From: Adlercreutzia caecimuris B7
GTDB lineage: Bacteria > Actinomycetota > Coriobacteriia > Coriobacteriales > Eggerthellaceae
NCBI RefSeq assembly: GCF_000403355.2
Contig: NZ_KE159646.1
Location: 1,911,561 to 1,975,560, forward strand
Length of the DNA: 64,000 nt
Reading direction: 5' to 3'
The notes beneath the pieces were generated by a model. The model made no database searches and had not been told where the DNA came from. It saw nothing but the letters and a program-made list of their open reading frames with translations. Position 1 is the stretch's first letter; every line of letters begins with the position of its first letter. This document shows positions 33,576-41,867 of this stretch, piece after piece. A program made the translations under genes and the position numbers.

Positions 33576-35216
33576 CTATTTCCAGTCGGAGCCGATGAGG
33601 ATGAGGAAATCGCCCTCGTAGACATACTCGCCGTTCTTGTTCTGCACGGCGCGTCCGCAACCGAGCGCGTCGATGAGCTCCTCGGCATAGGCACGCTGGT
33701 CGGTGGTATCGAACACGACGACCGTCTCATCGTAGCTGAAGGAGTTGGCGTTGCTGGCATCGGCCGTATAGCCCAACGGCTTGATGCGCTCCAAGGCCTC
33801 GGCGCCCACGCCGTTCACTCCGTTGCCGTTCTTAATGGTCACAATGCCCGTGCGCGTCTCGCCGAAGGTCTTGCCCGTCGTGGAGGTGCCGTCGGCCGCC
33901 TGCACACCCGTTTCCTGGTCGCTCGTGCCGCCGGAGCCATCGCCCGCGCTCGCGAGCACCGTGCCGTTCAGCTCGTCCACCTGATCGGTCTCGGTCGGGG
34001 GCAGGCCCTGCTTCACGCGGTTCATCATGGTGTTCCATGCCTCGACGTCCAGCTGCTCGTACCAGGTCTCGTTGCGGTACTCGCTGATCGTCGGCTCCAT
34101 GGCCGAGTAAATGTCCTTCGAGGGGTCGAGCCCTTGCAGGGAGTTCGCCAACGCCAAAATATCGGCGATCTTGAAGTCGGTCGTCACATATTGGGACAGC
34201 GCCTCGATGGTGCTCGCCATGGTGGCCACGTCCGACGAGAGGATCTTCTTCGCGATGGCACCGAGCACCAGGCGCTGGTTCGCCGCGCGGTAGCGGTCGC
34301 CGTCGCCGTACTCGTCGTAGGCGTGGCGTGCGCGACACAGGATAAGCGCCTGGTCGCCGTTGAGCGTCTGCTTGCCCGCGTCCACGTGACCGCCGGCGCG
34401 CTTGTCGTCGATCTCCATGGGCACGTCCACCTCGATGCCGCCGAGCGCGTCCACCACGTCCTTGAAGCCGTCGAAGTTGATCTCGGCGTAATGGGAGATG
34501 GGCACGCCGGCCATCTGAGAGACGGCCTTAATAGCGCCGGCCGGACCACCGAAGGCGTAGGACGCATTCAGCTTCTGCATGCCGTAACCCTCAATTTCCG
34601 TCTCCGTATCGCGGTGGAGCGACACCATGGTGACCTTCTTGTTCTCCGGGTCAACGCGGGTGAGGATCATCGAGTCGGAGCGGAACGTATCGCCAGCATA
34701 TTCGCCTTTCTCGCGCTCCTTCGACTTATCGGTGCCCATAAGCAGCATGTAGAACGTGCCTCCGTCGTAGTCAGCCGGCTTCTCGAGAGCCTCCTGAACC
34801 TCCGGAGTAATATCCTCGCTGAAGTTGGACTCGATCTGGTTGATGTAGGCAAAGGCCATACCAACGCCGCCCAAAGCCAGCATGAGCACGGCGGCCAGCG
34901 CGCCGAGCGCGATGCGCTTGCGCTTCTTGCGGCGACGATCCTGGGCGTAATCGCCGCCCGCCGCCGCGCGAGAATAGGGATTGCCCTCCGGAAGCACGGG
35001 CACGACATTCGCAGGGACGTTCACGCTGTTGAGGGGCTGCGAAGATTGCGGCCCCACCGGCTGCGAGCGGCTCGCGCCCACCGGCTGGGAATGGCGGGGG
35101 TTGTTGGACGCGCCCACCGGCTGGGAAAGCCGCGGATTGTTCGTCTTGCCGACAGGCTGGGAGGCATGGCTGCCGCGCTGGGCGCGGGGGTTGTTGCTTC
35201 CTGACGTTTCGGTCAT
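33576..35216 (-). CDS. LytR-CpsA-Psr (LCP) family cell-wall polymer ligase
   Basis: The 546-aa protein attaches glycopolymers to peptidoglycan at the outer face of the membrane. A cytoplasmic tail of about 95 residues contains five SQPVG-type repeats, followed by a lysine/arginine-rich stretch and one membrane helix ('IALGALAAVLMLALGGVGMAFAY'). The LCP catalytic domain has RSDSMILTRVDPENKKVTMVSLHRD and the Arg-rich 'LCRARHAYDEYGDGDRYRAANQR'. A LytR C-terminal domain ('GIVTIKNGNGVNGVGAEA') ends the protein. Confidence 0.93.
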   Translation of the reverse strand: MTETSGSNNPRAQRGSHASQPVGKTNNPRLSQPVGASNNPRHSQPVGASRSQPVGPQSSQPLNSVNVPANVVPVLPEGNPYSRAAAGGDYAQDRRRKKRKRIALGALAAVLMLALGGVGMAFAYINQIESNFSEDITPEVQEALEKPADYDGGTFYMLLMGTDKSKEREKGEYAGDTFRSDSMILTRVDPENKKVTMVSLHRDTETEIEGYGMQKLNASYAFGGPAGAIKAVSQMAGVPISHYAEINFDGFKDVVDALGGIEVDVPMEIDDKRAGGHVDAGKQTLNGDQALILCRARHAYDEYGDGDRYRAANQRLVLGAIAKKILSSDVATMASTIEALSQYVTTDFKIADILALANSLQGLDPSKDIYSAMEPTISEYRNETWYEQLDVEAWNTMMNRVKQGLPPTETDQVDELNGTVLASAGDGSGGTSDQETGVQAADGTSTTGKTFGETRTGIVTIKNGNGVNGVGAEALERIKPLGYTADASNANSFSYDETVVVFDTTDQRAYAEELIDALGCGRAVQNKNGEYVYEGDFLILIGSDWK

Positions 35217-35447
35217 CTGTGGCGGTCTCGCTTTCCTGTTTCATGTGCTATGGCGCACGGCCATAGACCTCGTCGTCGCGGTTAGCGTAAATCAAGGTTA
35301 CATTTTGGTATAAAAGAAATACACGACGCAAGAAAATCGCCCTTTTTACCAGTGAAAAGCCATAGGACGCGGCTATTTTACCCACAATTCCCCCTTCGGC
35401 AAACACCGAGGGAAGCGGGCGAGACCTGTGACCGAGCAAAAGCGCCG

Positions 35448-37670
35448 CTACTTTGCGAGGCGCCTCACCATGACCTCGTTGGCCGCAAGCTCCACCGCAT
35501 CGTCCAGCGGGACGAGCTTCGGAGCCGCCTGTCCCGTGCGCCTGGCGCGACGATCCAAAGCGCGGGCAAGCATCCAGTCGGCCACCTCGGGGTTCTTGGA
35601 AAGCGCTGGGCCGTGGGAATAGGTGCCCACCACGTTCTTGTAGCGTGCCCCCTCGACCCGGTCGTCGTCGTTGTTGCCGCGGCCGCACGACGACACAACC
35701 CGGCCGAAGCCTTCCACGCCCGGGCCCAAGTAGGTGCGGCCGGCGTGGTTCTCGTAGCCCACCACCGGGTGCGTGGCCAGCGGCGATTCGAGCACCATGT
35801 TGTCGATGAGCCGGTCGGCCGAGGTTCCGGGGCGGCGCGTTTCCATGTCGATGATGCCGAGGCCGGGCACGAGCTCGTCGCCCCACAGCCACTGGCGGCC
35901 GAGAATTTGGTAGCCGCCGCAGATGGCGAGCAGGGGGCCGTCGGCTTCCACGTAGGCGGCCAGGTCGTCGCGCATGGCCAGCAGCTGCTCGCTCGCCAGC
36001 TTCTGCTCGCGGTCGGGGCCACCTCCCATGAAGACGAGGTCCACCTCGGAAAGCTCCACCGTTTCGCCATGGCCCACACGGCGCACTTCCACGGGAATGC
36101 CGCGCCAGCGCAGGCGCTGCTCCAAGATGCGCACGTTGCCGCCGTCGCCGTAGAGGTTCAGCAGGTCGGGCAGCATGTGAGCGATGACCACGGGGGGCTC
36201 GGCGGAGGACGAGTCGCCATCGCCAACGGAGGGAGCGGGACCCGCGGGGTCTGCGGGAGCCGCGGGAACTGTGGCCGTTGCGCCTGCGGGAGCCTCGGCG
36301 CTTGCGGCGGGGCGCAGAGCCTCGGCAGCTTCCATGGCGTTCAGGGCATCATGCACAGGGGGCAGCGCCGTGTAGTTCGCGATGGCGTACACGGCGGCAT
36401 CGGCCGGCATAACGTCTGCGGCTGTGAGCGCCCCGAGGCGCACGAAGGCGTCATCGATGGAATCGACGACAGGGGCTTCGATACCAGCGTACTTCAAGCG
36501 CACGGCCAAATCGTGGGCGCGCGAACCGCCGGCGAACACCACGGTATCGGGCCGGTCGGCCAGCTCCTCGAAGTCGATATCCCAAATCCACGAGATATCG
36601 CGGCCGTCGGCCACCTGGTCGTTGATGAAGAACGCCACCATCTTGGGGCCGCGGTCGGCCTCCACGATCTTCAGGTTCTGATTGAAGCCCGTCGGGTTCT
36701 TCGCCAGGTTCAGCAGCACGTCTCGGCCGCCGAGGCGGTAGCGCTGCAAGCGTCCGTTGCGCGGATCGAAAGCCTCGACCGCCCGCTGGAACGCAGCGGT
36801 GGGGATGCCCGTCTCGCGGCAGAGCGCGTAGGCGGCCACCAGGTTGTAGGCCGCATAGGGCGTCGGTTGCGGCGTGCGCACCCGCTCGCAGGCCGCAGGC
36901 CCGCAGACCTCCATGGTCACGCCGCCCGCGCCGAGGGAGATATCGCGGCCGGCATAGGCAAGCTCGGGTCGGGCGAAGTCGCAGCGCTCGCAGAAATAAT
37001 CACCGAGCTGGCCGTATTGGCGGTAGCGGTACTGGATCATGCCATCGCACTTCTGGCACATCTGCGCGTCGGCCACGGTATTCTGGGCCAGGTCCATGGA
37101 TTCGGCCAGCCCAAAGGGAATAGAGAGGTTGTCCACCGTATCGGCAATGCGGGCACACAGCGGGTCGTCGGCGTTGTAGATGAGCACCGTGTCGGGCGAG
37201 GCGGCGAGCGCGCCGGCAATGGAGGTTTGGATGCGGTCGATCTCGCCACAGCGATCCAGCTGGTCGCGGAACAGATTCAGCAGCAGCACATAATTCGAGC
37301 GCAGGCGCGGCAGCACGTGAGCAAGCCACAGCTCATCGCATTCGAACACACCCCACTGAGCCGCCGGCTGCTGGAGCAGCGCCGAGGCAATGCCCGCGGC
37401 CAGGTTTGCCCCGGTGCGGTTGCAGATGATGGTGCGACCAGCCGCTTCGAAGGCATCGGCCAACAGATTGTTCGTGGAAGTCTTCCCGTTGGTGCCCACG
37501 GTGACGACCGAGCCCTCGGCGCATTTGCCGCGCAACTCGTCCAGCAGCACCGGGTCCACCTTAAGCGCGATCTTCCCCGGCAAATTTGCCGCCGGACGGT
37601 GGGCCACATGACGCAGCCCCCAGGTGGAAACGGCCCCAGCCGCCTTCGCGAGCGTAAACCTCAAGCCCAT
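35448..37670 (-). CDS. murT-gatD: MurT-GatD fusion, lipid II isoglutaminyl synthase
   Basis: The 740-aa single chain joins two proteins that are usually separate. The N-terminal MurT part (about 1-445) has the Mur-ligase ATP loop VTVGTNGKTSTNN, the MurT zinc ribbon CQKCDG ... CERCD and 'NPRNGRLQRY'-like C-terminal motifs. An Ala/Pro-rich linker (about 450-485) leads to a GatD glutamine amidotransferase with nucleophile Cys in AICGGYQILG and His in GTYSHGPALSKNPEVAD. Together they amidate the D-Glu of lipid II to iso-Gln. The ATG at 37670 follows GAGGTG; a GTG three codons earlier is possible. Confidence 0.92.
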   Translation of the reverse strand: MGLRFTLAKAAGAVSTWGLRHVAHRPAANLPGKIALKVDPVLLDELRGKCAEGSVVTVGTNGKTSTNNLLADAFEAAGRTIICNRTGANLAAGIASALLQQPAAQWGVFECDELWLAHVLPRLRSNYVLLLNLFRDQLDRCGEIDRIQTSIAGALAASPDTVLIYNADDPLCARIADTVDNLSIPFGLAESMDLAQNTVADAQMCQKCDGMIQYRYRQYGQLGDYFCERCDFARPELAYAGRDISLGAGGVTMEVCGPAACERVRTPQPTPYAAYNLVAAYALCRETGIPTAAFQRAVEAFDPRNGRLQRYRLGGRDVLLNLAKNPTGFNQNLKIVEADRGPKMVAFFINDQVADGRDISWIWDIDFEELADRPDTVVFAGGSRAHDLAVRLKYAGIEAPVVDSIDDAFVRLGALTAADVMPADAAVYAIANYTALPPVHDALNAMEAAEALRPAASAEAPAGATATVPAAPADPAGPAPSVGDGDSSSAEPPVVIAHMLPDLLNLYGDGGNVRILEQRLRWRGIPVEVRRVGHGETVELSEVDLVFMGGGPDREQKLASEQLLAMRDDLAAYVEADGPLLAICGGYQILGRQWLWGDELVPGLGIIDMETRRPGTSADRLIDNMVLESPLATHPVVGYENHAGRTYLGPGVEGFGRVVSSCGRGNNDDDRVEGARYKNVVGTYSHGPALSKNPEVADWMLARALDRRARRTGQAAPKLVPLDDAVELAANEVMVRRLAK

Positions 37671-37939
37671 GATGCGCACCTCAACGTTTATCTGGAGGGT
37701 AACAATTTCCCCTCTGCGGTTTTTCTCATGACGCCCAGTATACCGTGGGGTGCGCGCGCCGCCCTATAATCCTTCCCAGATTCAAATGATGCCGGCGGCC
37801 GACCGCGCATGATGCCGTTCGCGGCCATCGCCGCGCTCTACCTCATGATTCGCTTCCCAGCCCAGGAGATGGGGCGGCGAGAAGGCAGCAGTCGCCCGCG
37901 GCCCGCTCGCCGCCCTGCGAAGACCTCGCGTTTTCTCCT

Positions 37940-37968
37940 TGCGAAACCCGTTCGCTTTCGCTATACTT
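37940..37968 (+). promoter_or_regulatory. tRNA-Thr promoter
   Basis: TTGCGA (37940-37945), a 17-bp spacer and TATACT (37963-37968), 28 bp before the tRNA 5' end. Confidence 0.75.
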
Positions 37969-37996
37969 TGCAGTCGCTTCTGAAAGAAGCGCGTAT

Positions 37997-38072
37997 GCCA
38001 ACGTGGCTCAGCTGGTAGAGCAACGCACTCGTAATGCGTAGGTCAGCGGTTCGAATCCGCTCGTTGGCTCCA
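37997..38072 (+). tRNA. tRNA-Thr (anticodon CGT)
   Basis: 76-nt cloverleaf with encoded CCA. The acceptor GCCAACG pairs with CGTTGGC; the anticodon loop CTCGTAA gives CGT; the T loop is TTCGAAT. Its 3' part from 38028 forms the left attachment site of a 6.2-kb integrative element, and the element keeps the tRNA intact by supplying the same bases. Confidence 0.97.
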
Positions 38073-38075
38073 GAA
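38028..38075 (+). repeat. attL, 48-bp core in tRNA-Thr
   Basis: The 48 bp from the anticodon loop through the CCA end plus GAA are identical to 44219-44266. Direct repeats of a tRNA 3' end on both sides of a tyrosine-integrase gene define the integration core. Confidence 0.95.
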
Positions 38076-38141
38076 TTTGTGCAGGTCAGCAGGCGAAAAT
38101 CTTGCTGGCCTGTTCTTTTTTCAACGTTCAAAAACTTGCCG

Positions 38142-38162
38142 CGTGTGCCAATCGTGTGCCAA
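38142..38162 (+). promoter_or_regulatory. Left arm-type integrase site (two GTGTGCCAA copies)
   Basis: Tandem GTGTGCCAA separated by TC, 67 bp inside attL. The same 21 bp occurs at 44093-44113 inside attR. Paired short repeats near both ends in an element with a lambda-type integrase are typical arm-binding sites. Confidence 0.75.
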
Positions 38163-38171
38163 TGGGCTAGA

Positions 38172-39449
38172 TTAGGCGCTCTTAAGCTCCACGATGCGGC
38201 ACGGCTTCGGTTCCTCGCGGAACAGCTCGCCCAGCCTGTCGGCGGCGGCGCGGTCGTTCTCCGGCACCGCATGGGCGTACCAGTTCAGCGTCAGCGAAGC
38301 GTCGGAGTGGCCGAGCCTCGCCTGAACCGTCTTCACGTCCACGCCCTGGGCGAGAAGCTGGGTCGCCTGGGTGTGCCTCAGCTCGTGGTAGCGGAGATCG
38401 GGGAAGCCCGCCTCGGCGCGGAACGACCTCCACCACCGCTCGAAGTTCGCGATGCCGAGGAAGCCGCCCGTGGCCGAGCACAGCACCGGGGAAGCCTCCC
38501 CCACGTCTACGCACAGCGTGTCCAGCGTCTCGGCCTGGAGGGCCTTCCACGCCTTGAGGTGCGCCATGGTGACCGCATCGACGGCCACGACGCGCTTCCC
38601 GGCCTCGGTCTTCGGCTCCTTCAAGGTGCCGTCGGCCTTGAGCGTCCGCGCCACCGACACCAGGCCGCGCCCGAAATCGACCGCGCCCCACGTGAGCCCC
38701 AGCACCTCGCCGAGCCTCATACCCGTCGCGATGCCCAGGCGCACGGCCAGCACGTGGCACACCTCGCGCATTCCCAGCAGGTAGCCGCGATCCTCCGCGA
38801 CGCCCCACTCGGCCTGGCGCCGCTCCTTGGCCGCCAGCGCCTCAAGGGCGCTCCTCTCCTCGGCATCGACCGCCGCCAGCAGCCGCCGCACCTCATCGAT
38901 GGACAGCGCCCGCCGCTGCGGCTTGTCGGCCTTCGGGGCCTCCACCCGGTTGCACGGGTTGCGGCCTATGAGGTCGTAGTCAACGGCCTTCTGGAAGAAC
39001 GACTTCAAAAGCACGTGGTAGCCGTGAAGGGTGGTGTTCCCGCACCGGAACCCCTGGGCCTCGCGCCGCTCGCGTATGGCGGGGTAAAGGGCCTCTATTG
39101 CCCTCGCGTCCACCTTGCACAGCGGCGGGTCGCCCAGAAGCTCGCCGCACAGCTTCAGGCTCTTCTCGTCCTTCGCTATGCGGTCTTCCGATGCCTTCCC
39201 GGCGGTGCGCCGCGCCTGGCTGAACGTGGTCACAAACTCCAGGAAGCGCACTTTCCCGCCGTCCGGCCTCAGGCCGTTGTCGAGTCCCCGGCGTATATCG
39301 TCGCGAACCTTGCGGGCCTCTGCCTTCGTGCCGTGCACTACGCGCGTCACGCGCTGGCGCTTGCCCGTCGCGGGATTGTTGCCAGCCGACACCGACACGC
39401 GCCAAACGCCGCGCCGGAGTTCCTGGATGCCGCCATCGCCTTTCGCCAT
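38172..39449 (-). CDS. int: Tyrosine recombinase integrase
   Basis: The 425-aa site-specific recombinase has an N-terminal arm-binding region ('GVWRVSVSAGNNPATGKRQR'), a SAM-like core-binding domain (about 65-170) and a catalytic domain. Catalytic residues are Arg in GIATGMRLGEVLGL, His-x-x-Arg in YHELRHTQATQLL, His in ARLGHSDASLT and Tyr in LNWYAHAV. It integrates and, with an excisionase, excises the surrounding element at tRNA-Thr. The start at 39449 follows AAAGGAGGTG. The gene ends 96 bp from attL, pointing toward it. Confidence 0.96.
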   Translation of the reverse strand: MAKGDGGIQELRRGVWRVSVSAGNNPATGKRQRVTRVVHGTKAEARKVRDDIRRGLDNGLRPDGGKVRFLEFVTTFSQARRTAGKASEDRIAKDEKSLKLCGELLGDPPLCKVDARAIEALYPAIRERREAQGFRCGNTTLHGYHVLLKSFFQKAVDYDLIGRNPCNRVEAPKADKPQRRALSIDEVRRLLAAVDAEERSALEALAAKERRQAEWGVAEDRGYLLGMREVCHVLAVRLGIATGMRLGEVLGLTWGAVDFGRGLVSVARTLKADGTLKEPKTEAGKRVVAVDAVTMAHLKAWKALQAETLDTLCVDVGEASPVLCSATGGFLGIANFERWWRSFRAEAGFPDLRYHELRHTQATQLLAQGVDVKTVQARLGHSDASLTLNWYAHAVPENDRAAADRLGELFREEPKPCRIVELKSA

Positions 39450-39499
39450 ATCAATTCACCTCCTTTGTCTGCTCTGCGCTCGCATCTATTCCAAACGCC

Positions 39500-40069
39500 C
39501 TAGCGGGCGGGTTTGGCCTCTTCGTATTCGTCGCTTTCAAGAATGCGGCCCACAAAAAGCCCGTCATCAGCGCAGCCGTACAGCTCGCAGGTATAAGCTC
39601 CGAACTCATTGGAAGCCCTCACGATCTCCGGACGTTCCAGCGGGACGAATCGGTCAAGGTCGTAAATCAAGGGGAAAACTCGGTTATCTATATCAATAAC
39701 GAATTTTCTTCCATCGTCGGATACTCTTTCGGGGGAGCCGCGCCACCAGGAAGACCGAGAGGGGTCAAGCAGCACCTTTCGCTTTTCCTCGTTATAGAAT
39801 CGCCAGGAAGAGCCAACGCAAGCGGAAAATTCCGGATAATCATCCGCCCAGATTTTCCCGAAAAGAAATAGGTTTATTGCCATGAACTGCGTTGCTGTTG
39901 GAACTTGGCGCCCCTGCTCAATGCGCGCGAGAACATCCTTGTTGACCTCGCAATGAGTAAAGCGGTAAATCGTCCGAGAAAAATCCGCGATGTTTTTAAT
40001 GCCCTTGCGCTTGCGCAAGTGGTGAACCATTGCCCCGTACAAAGACCAGTTAAACAGGGTGGAACTCAT
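39500..40069 (-). CDS. Helix-turn-helix regulator of the integrative element
   Basis: The 189-aa protein has a cryptic HTH in its first 70 residues ('MVHHLRKRKGIKNIADFSRTIY', 'VNKDVLARIEQGRQVPTATQFMA') and an unrecognised C-terminal domain ('FVIDIDNRVFPLIYDLDRFVPLERPEI'). It is transcribed divergently from the XRE/excisionase operon and stands just upstream of int, the place of a CI-like maintenance repressor. GAAAGGAGTG precedes the ATG. The C-terminal half could be a signal-sensing or dimerisation domain. Confidence 0.7.
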   Translation of the reverse strand: MSSTLFNWSLYGAMVHHLRKRKGIKNIADFSRTIYRFTHCEVNKDVLARIEQGRQVPTATQFMAINLFLFGKIWADDYPEFSACVGSSWRFYNEEKRKVLLDPSRSSWWRGSPERVSDDGRKFVIDIDNRVFPLIYDLDRFVPLERPEIVRASNEFGAYTCELYGCADDGLFVGRILESDEYEEAKPAR

Positions 40070-40084
40070 CCTAGCACTCCTTTC

Positions 40085-40099
40085 AAGTAAATTTTACTT
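40085..40099. promoter_or_regulatory. AAGTAAA/TTTACTT operator-like palindrome
   Basis: Perfect 7-bp arms around one base, in the 111-bp divergent region between the two HTH genes. A GTGTACAC palindrome lies further on, near 40118. These are candidate operators for the element's lysis/lysogeny-like switch. Confidence 0.5.
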
Positions 40100-40180
40100 A
40101 TTTAGGTTGATTTTGAGTGTACACGTACATTACCATTATCAATCATATGAGGTCAACCCCTAATGATTGGAGGAAGCAAA

Positions 40181-40381
40181 ATGCAACGATTGACCATGCT
40201 ACGAAAGGAAAAGGGGCTTTCCCAGCGGGCGCTCAGCCGAGAAAGCGGCGTTGACGCCAGCACGATATCGCGTGCAGAAAAGCAGGCGCTTATGTACCGC
40301 TCCCAGGCCCAGAACATCGCCGACGCCCTGGGCTGGGAAGGCGACCCTATGGAGCTGTTCGAAGAGGTGGAAGCCGCATGA
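40181..40381 (+). CDS. XRE-family HTH regulator
   Basis: The 66-aa protein MQRLTMLRKEKGLSQRALSR... is a minimal Cro/CI-type helix-turn-helix (GVDASTISRAEKQ recognition helix). It opens the plus-strand operon and faces the minus-strand HTH regulator, an arrangement like a phage cI/cro switch. The start is the ATG at 40181 because TTGGAGGAAGC lies ahead of it; the ATG at 40163 lacks a site. Its stop overlaps the next start by ATGA. Confidence 0.85.
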   Translation: MQRLTMLRKEKGLSQRALSRESGVDASTISRAEKQALMYRSQAQNIADALGWEGDPMELFEEVEAA

Positions 40382-40641
40382 GCGCCCCGGTAGTGCAGCT
40401 GCCGCCGGGCTGCAAGATCGTGGAGGCGCCCAGCGCCCCGCAAACGGCGGCGATGTTCGAGGGCTACCCCGACCTTCTGACGCCTGACGATATGGCCGAG
40501 ATCATCCGCCAGAGCGCGAAGACGGTGCGCAAGCTGATGAGGTCGGGCGAGATTCCCAACGCCTTCAAGATCGGGGCGTTCTGGTACGTGGCGAAGGCCG
40601 ACTTCGCCGAGTTCGTGGAGAGGGGCAAGCGTGAAAGGTAG
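40378..40641 (+). CDS. Excisionase-like MerR/HTH-17 protein
   Basis: The 87-aa protein has a winged-helix DNA-binding segment, 'LLTPDDMAEIIRQSAKTVRKLMRSGEIPNAFKIGAFWYVAKADFAEFV', the HTH_17/excisionase form. It probably binds the arm region and directs the integrase to excise. The ATGA overlap with the XRE gene suggests coupled expression. Confidence 0.8.
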   Translation: MSAPVVQLPPGCKIVEAPSAPQTAAMFEGYPDLLTPDDMAEIIRQSAKTVRKLMRSGEIPNAFKIGAFWYVAKADFAEFVERGKRER

Positions 40642-41185
40642 AGAAGGGGCCGACCGCGACACTTTGGCGAGCACAGCGGCCAGCCCCGCCCAGATCGGGC
40701 ATTGCCATAGTAGCACAGCCGGAGGCCAGCCGAACGCCAACCGAAGCGCAACCGAAGCCCAACCAGGGACACCGACAGCATTTGCAGCAGCATATGCGCC
40801 AGCAGATGCACGGGCACATGCACGGCGCACCCGCGCCGAGATCGAGCGCGACTTGGCCATGGCAACGGCGATGCAGGGCGAGTACCGCGCGGCACGCGGG
40901 GCCGAGCTTGCGGCCAAGTGCGCCGACTGGATGGACGCCAACCCCGACGCCCTATGCTACATCGAGCGCCGCGCCCTTGAGGAGGCGGGGGCCGAGCGCC
41001 GCTTCTCGGTGCGCCTCCTTCTGGAGGAGGCCCGGAGCAAGGACTTCACCGACCGCCGGGGGCGGGGCACCCGAATCAACAACGTGATAGCCCCGGCGCT
41101 CGCCCGCCGCATCGCTGACGACCACCCCGAGGTGCGCCCATACATGAGGCTGCGCCGCTCGATGGTGGACGAGATCGAGGGCTAG
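40631..41185 (+). CDS. Element protein, unknown function (replication or regulation)
   Basis: I do not recognise this family. The 184-aa protein has a low-complexity Ala/Thr-rich first third (about 1-60), then an Arg/Ala-rich helical region ('RTRAEIERDLAMATAMQGEYRAARGAELAAK') and a C-terminal part, 'FSVRLLLEEARSKDFTDRRG ... VIAPALARRIADDHPEVRPYMRLR', that looks like a small DNA-binding or core domain. It starts with GTG inside the end of the excisionase gene. No catalytic motif is visible. Confidence 0.6.
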   Translation: MKGREGADRDTLASTAASPAQIGHCHSSTAGGQPNANRSATEAQPGTPTAFAAAYAPADARAHARRTRAEIERDLAMATAMQGEYRAARGAELAAKCADWMDANPDALCYIERRALEEAGAERRFSVRLLLEEARSKDFTDRRGRGTRINNVIAPALARRIADDHPEVRPYMRLRRSMVDEIEG

Positions 41186-41187
41186 TC

Positions 41188-41607
41188 GTGCTTCGAACCG
41201 ATGAGCCATTCGGACTGGTGAGGGCGTCAACCGAGCGAATAGCGATGGAGGCCGCCATGGCCGGGAGGAAGAACGCGACCTGGCCCCAGCTGTGGCCGGA
41301 AGTCGTGGGCAAGATCAAGGACGGCGACTCCCTGCGGGGAACTGAGACTCGATGGCTGCACGACTACCTAGTGGCGAAGGGCCGCTTCGATCTGATAGAC
41401 GATGACGAGCAGACTGTGCAGACGGTGCAGCTTCCGAGGGACTGGGCGGCATCAGTGCTCGCCGCCGGAGACCGGGGGGCCGAGAGGGCCATTCGCGGGC
41501 TCCAGGAAGTCGGCCTAATCGAGAAGGTGCACGACGGAATCAAGGGCCACGCCGCGCTCTTCGCCGTGATGCCGCTACCGCCCGAGAGGCCCGACGAACC
41601 GCCCTAG
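41188..41607 (+). CDS. Element protein, probable winged-helix type, unknown function
   Basis: I do not recognise this family. The 139-aa frame starts with GTG two bases after the previous stop; an ATG at 41257 (116 aa) has its own GGAGG site and may be the true start. 'WAASVLAAGDRGAERAIRGLQEVGLIEKVHDG' reads as the second half of a winged helix. A tandem repeat array begins 45 bp after the stop, so a replication-initiator role is possible but unproven. Confidence 0.55.
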   Translation: MLRTDEPFGLVRASTERIAMEAAMAGRKNATWPQLWPEVVGKIKDGDSLRGTETRWLHDYLVAKGRFDLIDDDEQTVQTVQLPRDWAASVLAAGDRGAERAIRGLQEVGLIEKVHDGIKGHAALFAVMPLPPERPDEPP

Positions 41608-41651
41608 CGAAATTGTCATCCCCCGCGCTTCGTATGGGAAACGCGGGGGCA

Positions 41652-41712
41652 AATACCCCCGCACTTTTGGCAAATACCCCCGCACTTTGCCCGAAATGCC
41701 CCCGCACTTTTT
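41652..41712 (+). repeat. Three tandem 21-bp repeats (possible iterons)
   Basis: The unit CAAATACCCCCGCACTTTT appears twice with 21-bp spacing and a third time as CGAAATGCCCCCGCACTTTT, within the gap 41608-41867. Evenly phased repeats after a small DNA-binding-type gene suit iterons or a regulator array. Confidence 0.65.
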
Positions 41713-41867
41713 CCAATTTCCCTGGGGTTTCTGTCCGAAACCAGAATAAACCAGAGGCAGGAACCAGAAGGGGCCGCAGTGAAGGGGGAGGTGTTGGAGG
41801 ACACTGAAGAGTCAACCTTGCTAGTGAGTAGGCGGCGAGGAAGCCGCCACGAGAGAAAGGAGCCCGA

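Noticed and set aside
35352-37769. 805-aa plus-strand ORF opposite the MurT-GatD gene
   Set aside because: No domain, no ribosome site; the minus-strand frame has two clear enzymes.
37809-38018. 69-aa ORF ending in tRNA-Thr
   Set aside because: Overlaps the tRNA and its promoter; no conserved feature.
38034-39503. 489-aa plus-strand ORF opposite the integrase
   Set aside because: Antisense to the integrase with its catalytic residues intact.
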